NCBI GenBank assembly: GCA_902628815.1
Contig: CACOOK010000002.1
Location: 1-64,000, forward strand
DNA length: 64,000 bases
DNA from: an uncultured Pelagibacteraceae bacterium
GTDB taxonomy: Bacteria; Pseudomonadota; Alphaproteobacteria; Pelagibacterales; Pelagibacteraceae
Direction of reading: 5' to 3'
In this document: positions 33,666 to 42,182 of the stretch, in pieces
Layout of the letters: every line of letters begins with the position of its first letter
Position numbering within the stretch: position 1 is the first letter of the stretch
The notes under the pieces: model-generated
What the model was told of the DNA's origin: nothing
Database searches by the model: none
What the model saw: the letters and a program-made list of their open reading frames with translations, nothing else
Made by a program: the position numbers and the translations under genes

Positions 33666-34694
33666 ATGGATTCGTTAATCATAGCTTTAGTAGTATTATT
33701 AGTCATTATTAATCTCGGTGTCATTTTCTTTTTAGTAAGAAATAAGCCTGAACAACAAATAAATCCAGAACAGACCTTTAAAGATGAATTTAACTCATTT
33801 AAAGAAACTTTCGGTCAATCTTTTGGCTCAATGAGTAAAGAAATTGCTAAAGACATGACAGGAGCTTTGACTAAAGTTGATGAAAAAGTTTCTGTTTTTA
33901 ATCAGCAAGTCGGTGAGTTAAACAAAAGCCAAGACAATTTTAGTAGAATTTTAAGTGGGGTAAAAACCTACGGTACGCTCGCAGAATTTGGGCTAGGCGC
34001 TCTTCTTAAAGATTTACTTCCTGCATCACAATTTATAGCTAATGCTAAAATGAAAGATGAAACCTCTGAGTCAGTTGAATTTGCTATTAAGCTTCAAGAT
34101 GTATTATTACCTATTGATAGTCACTGGCCAGTTGAAAAATATAAAGCAATAGATGATGCCTATAATGCAAATAATAAAGAGGCTCAAGCCGAGGCGAGAA
34201 AAGATTTAGCTGCCGCATTTAGGTTAAAAGCTAAAACTGTTAATGCAAAATATATATCTCCTCCTAAAAGCACCGATTTTGCAATTATTTACGTTCCTAC
34301 TGAGGGTTTATTCTCAGAACTTTCTAGCTATAGAGACCCAAAAACTAAAGAGCTATTATTTCAAGAGCTTAGGACAAAATATAAAGTTACTGTATCTGGG
34401 CCTAATACTTTATCTGCATTGTTGCAATCGTATCATTTAGGATTTCAAACACTGAAAGTTCAACAACATGCAACTCAAATCTATAGTGACTTAAGAAACA
34501 TAAGCTCTAGGTTTGAAAAACATTTTGATGGAATTAAAGATCTGAGAAAGAAATTAGAACAAGCTATGGCTGCAACCGATGGTTTTGGTAGGGATGCTAG
34601 ATCTATAATGAATACGCTCGGAAACATAAAAGATCCAGAGCAAGTAACAGACTCTTTGAAAGAAAATCCAGAAAAGATAAAAGTACTAAAGTAA
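33666..34694 (+). CDS. rmuC: DNA recombination protein RmuC
   Basis: 342 residues: an N-terminal membrane helix (about 4-24), a coiled linker, then the RmuC nuclease-like domain with TYGTLAEFGLGALLKDLLP, LPIDSHWPVEKYKA and FAIIYVPTEGLFSEL, all family hallmarks. RmuC limits inversions at short repeats in E. coli. Shorter than E. coli RmuC (475) through a reduced coil. It is followed by exonuclease I after 9 bases, giving a recombination/repair pair. Confidence 0.93.
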   Translation: MDSLIIALVVLLVIINLGVIFFLVRNKPEQQINPEQTFKDEFNSFKETFGQSFGSMSKEIAKDMTGALTKVDEKVSVFNQQVGELNKSQDNFSRILSGVKTYGTLAEFGLGALLKDLLPASQFIANAKMKDETSESVEFAIKLQDVLLPIDSHWPVEKYKAIDDAYNANNKEAQAEARKDLAAAFRLKAKTVNAKYISPPKSTDFAIIYVPTEGLFSELSSYRDPKTKELLFQELRTKYKVTVSGPNTLSALLQSYHLGFQTLKVQQHATQIYSDLRNISSRFEKHFDGIKDLRKKLEQAMAATDGFGRDARSIMNTLGNIKDPEQVTDSLKENPEKIKVLK

Positions 34695-34703
34695 AAATAA
34701 ATT

Positions 34704-36122
34704 ATGTCAAACTTTATCTTTTATGACTTCGAGACTAGCTCATCTAATAAATACTGGGGCCAAATTATTCAGATTGGTGCGGTATTAACAAATGATAAAT
34801 TGCAAGAATTAGATCGTTTTGAGGCAAGATGTAAATTAAATCCAGGGATAATTCCCGAGGCAATGGCTTTGATTGTCAATCAAACCACCCCAAAGATGCT
34901 GCAAAGCGCAAACCTTTCTCACTACCAAATGATTAGACAATTTGTTGAGACACTTAAAAGATGGGGCAAAGCAACTTATATCGGTTTTAATAGTATCGAC
35001 TTTGACGAAGAGTATCTAAGGAATACTTTATTTCAAACTTTAGAGTACCCATATTTGACTAGCACTAATGGAAATACGAGAGGTGACCTTTTAAGTTTAG
35101 CACGAGCAGCTAATTTTTATTATCCAGATACTTTAAAAAACTCAATCAATGCCAAAGGAAACGCTGTATATAAATTAGATCAAATGGCACCTATTAATGG
35201 CATCAAACACGACGCGCATCAAGCCTTAGGAGATTGTATCGCTACTTTAGAAATTGGAAAAATTATTCTAAATAAAGCTCCTAATGTTTGGCAGGCTAGT
35301 CTAATGACTACTGATAAAACTAAAACTCTCGATTTAATTAAAAATGAATTATATTTTTGTACGGATGAATATTATTACGGAAAATCAGTAGCGTTTTGTG
35401 AAACTTTTGTTTGTGAACACCCAGTTTACAAATGGCCAAAATGTTTTGATTTAAAACACGATCCGGATATTTATTTAAAAATGAGCGTTCAAGATCTAAA
35501 GGAGGCTATGGGTAAAAAACCAAAATTTATCAGGACGATTAGGCATAACAAACACCCAGTTATTATGAACCCGTCTTATGCAATGAATTTAGATGAGTAT
35601 AAAATTTTAGGACCTGAAAAATTAAGAGAAAGAGCTAACAAGATTAAAATTAATAAAGAATTTTCAGACAAGGTAGCGATAGTTTTAAGAGAAGAGGTTG
35701 AAGAGAAGGAGCAAACTAAATCTCAAGAAGATATACCAGTTGAAGAGAGCATTTATAAAAAATTTACACCAACAGAAGATAATAAATTGATGAGCAATTT
35801 TCATGAGATTGAATGGGATAAAAAATTTGGGACCCTTGATAAGTTTCAGGATGAAAGGTTAAGATATTTTGGTCATAAGTTAATATATAGAGAAAAACCT
35901 GAATTATTACCTAAAGAACTATATGATGAAATTCATAAAGATATTGCATCAAAACTTCTAAGTAAAAATTCCGAAAAATGGAATACTATTCCTAAAACTT
36001 ATGCAGAAATAGATACATTAAGAGTAAAATTTGAAAAACAAGGTAACAAAGAAAATTTAGCTTTTCTTGAAAATATTAACGTCTACGTTGAAGATTTAGA
36101 AAAAAAATACTCAAGTGTATAG
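34704..36122 (+). CDS. sbcB: Exodeoxyribonuclease I (ExoI, SbcB)
   Basis: 3'-5' single-strand DNA exonuclease of 472 residues. DEDDh motif I is FYDFETS at the start, motif II FNSIDFDEEYLR, and motif III the KHDAHQALGDC region with catalytic His and Asp. The C-terminal ExoI extension (HPVYKWPKCFDL, KKFGTLDKFQDERL) is also present, distinguishing it from the DnaQ proofreaders. Likely works with RmuC in keeping the genome stable. Confidence 0.93.
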   Translation: MSNFIFYDFETSSSNKYWGQIIQIGAVLTNDKLQELDRFEARCKLNPGIIPEAMALIVNQTTPKMLQSANLSHYQMIRQFVETLKRWGKATYIGFNSIDFDEEYLRNTLFQTLEYPYLTSTNGNTRGDLLSLARAANFYYPDTLKNSINAKGNAVYKLDQMAPINGIKHDAHQALGDCIATLEIGKIILNKAPNVWQASLMTTDKTKTLDLIKNELYFCTDEYYYGKSVAFCETFVCEHPVYKWPKCFDLKHDPDIYLKMSVQDLKEAMGKKPKFIRTIRHNKHPVIMNPSYAMNLDEYKILGPEKLRERANKIKINKEFSDKVAIVLREEVEEKEQTKSQEDIPVEESIYKKFTPTEDNKLMSNFHEIEWDKKFGTLDKFQDERLRYFGHKLIYREKPELLPKELYDEIHKDIASKLLSKNSEKWNTIPKTYAEIDTLRVKFEKQGNKENLAFLENINVYVEDLEKKYSSV

Positions 36123-36156
36123 TTGACAATAATACAAAAATATTTATTTAGACTAT

Positions 36157-36474
36157 ATGGCATTTAAAGACTCTACAGACGAAAATTTCAGTCAACAAAT
36201 TGGTGGAAGCAAGCTTTCATTAATTCAGTTTTCAGCCTCATGGTGTGGACCATGCCAGCAACTTAAACCAATTGTAGAAAAAATTTCAAACGATATGCCT
36301 GATAAAATAGACTGTTATTACCATGATATTGAAAGTCAGCCTAATGAACCAACAAAATATTCAGTAAGGGGCGTACCGACGATTCTTTTATTCAAAGAAG
36401 GGAAACTTTTAGGGACAAAAGTTGGAGCTTCAAGTGAAAAAGATATGCTTGAATTTATTAAGCCACATATCTAA
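36157..36474 (+). CDS. trxA: Thioredoxin
   Basis: 105 residues with a single thioredoxin fold; redox-active WCGPC at residues 29-33 and the cis-Pro in RGVPTILLF. It reduces protein disulfides using thioredoxin reductase. TTGACA (36123-36128) directly after the ExoI stop is a perfect -35 hexamer, but no convincing -10 at proper spacing was seen. Ends 4 bases into the convergent folC. In alphaproteobacteria a thioredoxin near accD-folC is common. Confidence 0.93.
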   Translation: MAFKDSTDENFSQQIGGSKLSLIQFSASWCGPCQQLKPIVEKISNDMPDKIDCYYHDIESQPNEPTKYSVRGVPTILLFKEGKLLGTKVGASSEKDMLEFIKPHI

Positions 36475-37739
36475 TTTTTATTTAAAATATTTCCACAATT
36501 ATATAGACTACCAAAACAAACTATTAGTTTTTTCTCTTTACTACTTATTTTCTTTAGTGCATCTGTAAAATTTTCACTTTTTTCTACATTTGATTTTAAT
36601 TTATTTTGAGTTGCTGCTCTATAAAGTTCATTAGCTGAGACAGAATTATTCTCATTCTCGATTGGCATAGTAACAATTTTTTTGAATACTCCTCTAAGCT
36701 GTTTGATAAATAGATCTGGATCTTTATTTTTTGTCATAGCCCAAATTCCATATTTTGGTATTTTTATGTTTTTTAAATATGACGCTAAGTTTTGAGCATC
36801 AGCAGTAGCATGTGCACCATCAATCATGATAATTTCATTTTTGTGGAGCTTACTTTTAATTTTACCTTTAGTAAGGTACTGGTATCGTCCTTCGAAAGAG
36901 AGTAAGGGCAAAGTTTTTTGAATAATTTTCTTATTTATATTAAGATCAAGAGCCACTTTAATAGCTAGGCAAACATTTTCAAACATTCCTTTAGAATAAA
37001 CATTTTTTGTATTAAGTTTAATTTTTGTTTTTTTATCTTGATAATAAAAGAAATTATTTTTTTTAATTAATTGCCAAGTTTCAGGATAAGTAATTTTACT
37101 GCTATTTTTTTTTAAGTGAATTTTAACTTTTTTTAAGACTTTTGTTGATTGCTTACCAATGTAAATATTTGTAAAATTACTTAAAAATCCAACGTCTTCT
37201 TTAATGACTTCGTTTAAAGTCTTTACTTTTAAAAAATTTAAATGCTGTTTATTTATGTTTGTACAAATTTGGATTTTTGGAAAATCGTGAACGTTATTAG
37301 AGTCTAATCTCCAAAGGGCCCCTGTTTCTTGGATATTATAATCAGCATTTATTTTTGAGGCATTGATTATATAAACTAAAGTAAGGCACTCAAAAATTGT
37401 GAGAGGGATCTTTAATTTTTCTATCTCTTTAATTGTCTTTTTAATTTCTTTGTGTGATAAATATCTGCCACTCATATAAAATCTTTCTTTTATATCTCTT
37501 AGCGAAGGTGAAATATGAGCAGTTACTTTTTTGTTGTTAGCCTCAATAAATGATTTTAAAGAAAATAAAGTAGTAAATTTACCAGACTCACCAATAATCG
37601 AAATTACATTCTTGAGTTTTTTTTCTGGATGCCCTAATAATCTCAGTGCTAACTTGATTCTTTTAAGGCTAAAATTTACAGATTTACTAAATAGTTTATG
37701 ATTAGCTAGCTGTCTGTATAGATTTGTCGACTGTGACAT
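36471..37739 (-). CDS. folC: Folylpolyglutamate/dihydrofolate synthase FolC (divergent)
   Basis: 422 residues in the place and order of FolC after accD. Mur-ligase fold with a P-loop GESGKFTT (residues 50-57; usual GTNGKGS), FECLTLVYI, QETGALWRLDSNNV (usual EVGLGGRLDATN) and DGAHATADAQNL (usual DGAHNP). The carbamylated Lys region (usual EKAGI) reads EDVGF. It should add glutamates to folates or dihydropteroate; the altered motifs make activity less sure than in typical FolC. Overlaps accD by 38 bases. Confidence 0.75.
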   Translation of the reverse strand: MSQSTNLYRQLANHKLFSKSVNFSLKRIKLALRLLGHPEKKLKNVISIIGESGKFTTLFSLKSFIEANNKKVTAHISPSLRDIKERFYMSGRYLSHKEIKKTIKEIEKLKIPLTIFECLTLVYIINASKINADYNIQETGALWRLDSNNVHDFPKIQICTNINKQHLNFLKVKTLNEVIKEDVGFLSNFTNIYIGKQSTKVLKKVKIHLKKNSSKITYPETWQLIKKNNFFYYQDKKTKIKLNTKNVYSKGMFENVCLAIKVALDLNINKKIIQKTLPLLSFEGRYQYLTKGKIKSKLHKNEIIMIDGAHATADAQNLASYLKNIKIPKYGIWAMTKNKDPDLFIKQLRGVFKKIVTMPIENENNSVSANELYRAATQNKLKSNVEKSENFTDALKKISSKEKKLIVCFGSLYNCGNILNKN

Positions 37740-38616
37740 TGGACTCTTGTTTAGCTTGAGCCTCTGCTTTTTTCAATAGGACAGTTAATAAAGTTCCAAT
37801 AGTAGAGTTTAAATATTTTCTTTCAACTATTAAATCTAAACCTCCATGATCTTTAACGTATTCTGCAGTTTGAAAGTCATCTGGAAGAGTTTCTCTTACT
37901 GTATCTTGTATTACTCTTCTTCCAGCAAAACCAATAACACTTTTTGGTTCACTAATTAATATATCACCCAGCATAGCCCAAGAGGCAGTTACCCCTCCAG
38001 TTGTAGGATTTGTTAAAACAACAATAAAAGGAATATTCTTGTTTTTAATTTCATTTACAGCTAAAGCGGTTCTTGACATTTGCATTAATGCTATTGAACT
38101 TTCGTGCATTCTTTGACCACCAGAGCAGCTAAAAAAAATATAAGGTATTTTTTTTTCTATCGCATGCTGAGCTCCAGCAATAAATGCTTCTCCAGATGCA
38201 GCACCAAAAGATCCACCAATAAATCTAAAATCTTGAGCACCTACAACTACATCTATATTTTGAACTTTTCCTTTAGCTATTAAAATTGCATCATCTTGAC
38301 CTGTTAATTTTCTAGCGGCTTTTAACCGATCAGTATATTTTTTTTTATCTTCAAAATTTAATGGGTCATCTTTTGGCAGGGGAATCTCAATCAAATCAAA
38401 TTCTTTTTTATCAAAAAAAGTTGTAAATCTTTCTTTACAAGTTAGTTTATGGTGTTCCCCGCATTTAGGACAAACTTTTTGGTTTGAGTCCATATCTTCT
38501 TTGTAAATCAAATTTTTACAACTGCATGTAGTCCAAAGATTTTCTTCATCTCTTGAAGATTTTTTTTCAAATAAAGACTTTATTCTTGGTTTAATAAATT
38601 TTGTAATCCAATTCAT
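37702..38616 (-). CDS. accD: Acetyl-CoA carboxylase carboxyltransferase subunit beta
   Basis: 304 residues. A four-Cys zinc ribbon at residues 31, 33, 49 and 52 (CSC...CPKC) opens the protein, then the crotonase-fold core: FIGGSFGAASGEAF, SCSGGQRMHES, TNPTTGGVTASWAMLGD and GFAGRRVIQDTVRETLP. It carries out carboxyl transfer from biotin to acetyl-CoA with AccA. Its first base pairs overlap the trpA stop (ATGA), and the last overlap folC. Motif spellings differ slightly from the common ones, as with neighbours. Confidence 0.93.
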   Translation of the reverse strand: MNWITKFIKPRIKSLFEKKSSRDEENLWTTCSCKNLIYKEDMDSNQKVCPKCGEHHKLTCKERFTTFFDKKEFDLIEIPLPKDDPLNFEDKKKYTDRLKAARKLTGQDDAILIAKGKVQNIDVVVGAQDFRFIGGSFGAASGEAFIAGAQHAIEKKIPYIFFSCSGGQRMHESSIALMQMSRTALAVNEIKNKNIPFIVVLTNPTTGGVTASWAMLGDILISEPKSVIGFAGRRVIQDTVRETLPDDFQTAEYVKDHGGLDLIVERKYLNSTIGTLLTVLLKKAEAQAKQESNVTVDKSIQTAS

Positions 38617-39413
38617 AAAATTTTTTTCTTAAGATTGTACACAAGTTTATCTAACTTTGTGACAGGATTTTGTCTCATTTTGAGCGAATCAGTAATAGTT
38701 TTACACAATAAACTACCTACAACTAGTCCATTTGCAGTTTTAAAAGCTGATATCGTCTTATCAGTGATACCAAAACCAATAACTAAATTTTTTTTAGGAT
38801 TGATTCTTTTTATCATATTATATTTTTGAAGAATTTTTTTTGGCGAAACTTTGAGTTTTCCCCCTGTAGTTGATAACATGGATATATAATAAATCATTTC
38901 ATGAGAGTCTTTTATAATTTTTTTCATTCTCTTATTTGAAGTTGTCGGAGAAAGAAGTTGAACAAAAATTATTGAATTTTTTTTACATTTACTAGCAAAA
39001 TTAATATTTTCTGGATAAGGCAGATCGACAATTATTAAACCGTCTACCCCAGAAGATTTGCAATTTTTTAAAAAATTATTCTCACCATTCTGGTATATTA
39101 AATTGTAATACCCCATAAGTATTAGTGGTTTGTTAGGATTAGTTTTTTTAAAATTTTTGACTATATAAAAAACATCTTTAAGTTTAATACCCTTTTCAAG
39201 TGCCCTATATGAACTTCCTTGAATTTGCCCTCCATCTGCAATGGGAGTATTATGAGGGAATCCAAGTTCAAGGATATCTGCATGTTTAGAAATTTTAGAA
39301 AGTATCTTTAAAGAGTTTCTTTTAGTATTATCACCTGCTACTGTATATGTAATTAAAGCAGGTCTTTTTTCTTTTTTACAATTATCAAAAGCTAAAGTAA
39401 TTTTCGACTTCAT
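38613..39413 (-). CDS. trpA: Tryptophan synthase alpha chain
   Basis: 266-residue TIM barrel that splits indole-3-glycerol phosphate. Catalytic Glu 49 and Asp 60 are exactly placed (ILELGFPHNTPIADGG). The substrate-loop signature usually SRxGVTG is SMLSTTGG here, and the VPFSDPMADGP-type block is altered. LMGYYNLIYQNG and DGLIIVDLPYPEN match well. It overlaps trpB by 4 bases and accD by 4, typical translational coupling. Confidence 0.88.
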   Translation of the reverse strand: MKSKITLAFDNCKKEKRPALITYTVAGDNTKRNSLKILSKISKHADILELGFPHNTPIADGGQIQGSSYRALEKGIKLKDVFYIVKNFKKTNPNKPLILMGYYNLIYQNGENNFLKNCKSSGVDGLIIVDLPYPENINFASKCKKNSIIFVQLLSPTTSNKRMKKIIKDSHEMIYYISMLSTTGGKLKVSPKKILQKYNMIKRINPKKNLVIGFGITDKTISAFKTANGLVVGSLLCKTITDSLKMRQNPVTKLDKLVYNLKKKIL

Positions 39414-40642
39414 CTTATATAAGAACCTAATTTTTGTTTAATTATATCTTTGTCTTTATGACTGTCACCACATGAATTTACGATAATTACTTCTGAGGAT
39501 TTTATTTTTGGTGCTAATTTAATTGCCTCTGCAAATGCGTGTGAAGGTTCGAGAGATGGGGAAATATTTTCAAGCTTTGATACTAATTGATAGGCTTTCA
39601 ATGCCTCTTCGTCGCTAGCTGAAGTATACTTTGCTCTTTTGGTATCTTTGAGAAAACAATGTAAAGGAGAAATACCCGGGTAATCGAGACCTGCAGATAT
39701 TGACTCTGTCGAACCTATTTGACCTTCTTTATCTTGTATAACGTATTGGGCAGCACCATGTAAAATTCCAATTTTAGAACCGTTCGTCAAAGGTGCTGCG
39801 TGAAGTTTACTGTTTTCAGGCCCGCCTGCCTCCACACCTATAAATTCAGCATTTGTATCTAAAAATTCATTCCAAAATCCCGCTGCAGAGCTTCCACCCC
39901 CTACACAATTTATTAATTTTAACTTTCTTGGAATATTTCCAAATTCTTCTCTAACTTGTTTGACCAACTCTCTTGATATTTGTGCTGTGCTCCATGCGCA
40001 GATTTTAATAAATATGTTGGGTCCAACAGTAGAACCTACACACATATGTGTAGTGTCACAATTTGAAACCCAGTATCTCATACACTCACTAACTGCATCA
40101 ACTAACGTTTGACTTCCTGAAGTTACTGGAATTATTTCAGCTCCATTTTTTTTCATAGCTTCAACGTTGGGTCGTTGACGTTTAATATCTTTCGCTCCCA
40201 TAAATATTTTACATTTAAGGCCAAATTTCTTTGCGGCCATTGAAAGCATTTTTCCTGCGTACCCGGCACCGGTATCTCCGACAATATATTTTTTACCTGA
40301 TTTTTTGGCTATAAGACAGTGGACTGTAGCTCCATAAATTTTGTGCGCCCCTCCATTGGCTTCCGAAACTACTTTTGCATAAATTTGAGCTCCTCCTAAA
40401 TAATCTGTTAAGTTTTCTAATTTTATTAAAGGAGTTGGCGTACCAATATAGTCTTTAAAATACGTATCTCTATCTTTGAGAAATTTTTTATCTTTTCTCA
40501 ACTTAGAAAATAATTTAGTTAAATCATCAATTGGTTTTTTTAAAGTTTCAGGTATAAAATTTCCACCAAATTTTCCACCGTACATGAAATTTTTATCATG
40601 TTGGTCAATTAGGGGTATACCTTTTCTAATTTTTAAGCTCAT
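39410..40642 (-). CDS. trpB: Tryptophan synthase beta chain (divergent)
   Basis: 410 residues in PLP fold type II. The Schiff-base Lys is in GGAHK (Lys about 101), SISAGLDYPG is intact, and GGGSSAAG (usual GGGSNAIG) binds the cofactor phosphate. The serine-binding GETGAGQHG is replaced by GDTGAGYAG (residues 122-130), so the catalytic Glu becomes Asp and Gln-His is lost; the C-terminal SGRGDKD reads SCGDSHKDKD. Context between trpF and trpA argues for tryptophan synthesis, but the motif changes leave the exact reaction open. Confidence 0.82.
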   Translation of the reverse strand: MSLKIRKGIPLIDQHDKNFMYGGKFGGNFIPETLKKPIDDLTKLFSKLRKDKKFLKDRDTYFKDYIGTPTPLIKLENLTDYLGGAQIYAKVVSEANGGAHKIYGATVHCLIAKKSGKKYIVGDTGAGYAGKMLSMAAKKFGLKCKIFMGAKDIKRQRPNVEAMKKNGAEIIPVTSGSQTLVDAVSECMRYWVSNCDTTHMCVGSTVGPNIFIKICAWSTAQISRELVKQVREEFGNIPRKLKLINCVGGGSSAAGFWNEFLDTNAEFIGVEAGGPENSKLHAAPLTNGSKIGILHGAAQYVIQDKEGQIGSTESISAGLDYPGISPLHCFLKDTKRAKYTSASDEEALKAYQLVSKLENISPSLEPSHAFAEAIKLAPKIKSSEVIIVNSCGDSHKDKDIIKQKLGSYIR

Positions 40643-41240
40643 TTATTTTTTTCATAAAACTTTTAATTTTTTGATGATCTTTGTACCCTATTTGTTTACT
40701 CAATTCCAAATTACTCGATAAATCACAAAAGTTAACTCCTAATCTCGCAATATTTTCAATATTATTTTCTGAGATTGAGCCAGCAAGAGCATATTTATCA
40801 CTTTTAGGAAGCTTTGAGATCATATTCTCAGGAAACTTGATGGATTTTTCCATACCTGGCGTATCAAATAAAACAATGTCAGCTTGATCAAATTTTTTAT
40901 ATTTCGAAATATCTGACTCTGAATTTACTTTTATAGTTTTTATTATCTTTAATCCTAATGATTTAATTTCTTTTATTCTTTCGTTGGTCTCTGATCCATG
41001 GAGTTGAATAAAATCAAAATTTCCTAAAACTACTTTTTTAATAAATTCATTTGTTGGATTAACGGTCACAGCCACATAAGATGAAAGTTGTTTATTATAG
41101 TTTTTCAATTTTTTTACATCCTCCAAGTTTATGTTTCTTGGCGATTCCTTATAAAATACAAAGCCTAAAAGGTTAACTTTAAGGTCAATACATAGCTGAA
41201 CATCTCTGGCAGGGTGCAAGCCACAAATTTTTACTTTCAT
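40626..41240 (-). CDS. trpF: Phosphoribosylanthranilate isomerase
   Basis: 204-residue TIM barrel with Cys 6 in MKVKICGL and Asp 126 in VLFDTPG, the catalytic pair, plus LGFVFYKESPRNI and FIQLHG. The usual GGTGK phosphate site after Asp is missing (TPGMEKS), and the DVSSGVE block is reduced to CDLSSNLE. Overlaps trpB by 17 bases; 1 base separates it from pyrF. Amadori rearrangement in tryptophan synthesis is the likely role. Confidence 0.85.
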   Translation of the reverse strand: MKVKICGLHPARDVQLCIDLKVNLLGFVFYKESPRNINLEDVKKLKNYNKQLSSYVAVTVNPTNEFIKKVVLGNFDFIQLHGSETNERIKEIKSLGLKIIKTIKVNSESDISKYKKFDQADIVLFDTPGMEKSIKFPENMISKLPKSDKYALAGSISENNIENIARLGVNFCDLSSNLELSKQIGYKDHQKIKSFMKKINELKN

Positions 41241-41241
41241 A

Positions 41242-41904
41242 CTAATTTAATTCTTTTAAAAGTTTTTGAATATTAACTCTTATATTTCCTTGTAAAAGAC
41301 TTCGACCCATTACTAAAGCTGTTGCTCCAGCTTTAAAAGCTTTACTGGGTGTCATCACTCTTTTTTGATCTCCTTTATCTTGTCCTGGTAATCTTATACC
41401 TGGAGTAATTATCTCTTTTTTAAAATTTTTTTTTACCAATCTTATTTCATGTGGACTGCAGACTATTGCATCTAATTTAGCTTTAGCTGCAAGCTTTGCT
41501 TGGTGGAGAACTAATTTTTTTACATCTTTATCAAAACCAATTTCTTTTAATGTTTTATTATCAAGAGAGGTAAGCACGGTTACACCAACTAATTTTGTTT
41601 TACCAGCAACTTTTTTTGCAGCCTTTAGCGCTTCAAGGCCCGAGGCAATATGAATAGTTACATAATTAAATTTCAGGTCTCTTACAGCCTTCATTGCAGA
41701 TCTACAAGTTTTTGGTATATCTGCTAACTTGTAGTCTCCAAAAGTAATCTTATTTTTTAAGTTGGCTACAAATTTTCTTCCGTTTTTAGAATTTAAAAAT
41801 TCTAAGCCAAATTTATAACCAAATTTTATTTTTGAATTTTGTGTCTTTTTAATTATTGATTTTATTTTTTTTTGATTGATTGTGTCTAATGCAATGAAGA
41901 TCAT
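41242..41904 (-). CDS. pyrF: Orotidine 5'-phosphate decarboxylase
   Basis: Final step of UMP synthesis. 220 residues: FIALDTINQ at the start, GDYKLADIPKT, the charged catalytic cluster equivalent to DxKxxDIP, VTVLTSLDNK, IVCSPHE, and the TPGIRLPGQDKGDQKRVMTP block with the phosphate-binding GRSLLQG. Starts 4 bases before the ihfB stop. Its catalytic DxK reads GDYKLADIP, slightly altered but within family range. Confidence 0.92.
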   Translation of the reverse strand: MIFIALDTINQKKIKSIIKKTQNSKIKFGYKFGLEFLNSKNGRKFVANLKNKITFGDYKLADIPKTCRSAMKAVRDLKFNYVTIHIASGLEALKAAKKVAGKTKLVGVTVLTSLDNKTLKEIGFDKDVKKLVLHQAKLAAKAKLDAIVCSPHEIRLVKKNFKKEIITPGIRLPGQDKGDQKRVMTPSKAFKAGATALVMGRSLLQGNIRVNIQKLLKELN

Positions 41905-42182
41905 TCGTTAATAAATTTTTTTAGTTTTTTACTAGCTTTAAATCTTACCTTATTTTTTTGAGGAACATAAATTATTTCTCCTGTTTTTGGGTTCCTCGAG
42001 TTATATTTTTCTCTTATTTTTTTTACAAAAAAAGTTCCAAATCCCCTAAGCTCCATATTCTTTTCATCTAATAATGTCTTTTGAATACTCTCAGAGAAAG
42101 TATCTAAAATTATTTCTATTTCTAATTGGTTAAGTTTTGAGTTTTTTGCTTTAAGTTTTTTAATTATATCTGGCCTTGACAA
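41901..42182 (-). CDS. ihfB: Integration host factor beta subunit
   Basis: 93-residue HU/IHF family protein that bends DNA. Seen: MSRPDIIKKLKAKN at the start, RGFGTFFVK, and the arm RNPKTGEIIYVP with the intercalating Pro. Immediately downstream of rpsA (stop and start adjacent), the conserved proteobacterial neighbourhood that favours IhfB over HU. Confidence 0.93.
   Translation of the reverse strand: MSRPDIIKKLKAKNSKLNQLEIEIILDTFSESIQKTLLDEKNMELRGFGTFFVKKIREKYNSRNPKTGEIIYVPQKNKVRFKASKKLKKFINE

Noticed and set aside
36123-36156. Thioredoxin promoter starting with perfect TTGACA
   Set aside because: No acceptable -10 hexamer at 16-18 base spacing; only weak TAGACT at 20 bases, so it was not listed as a promoter.
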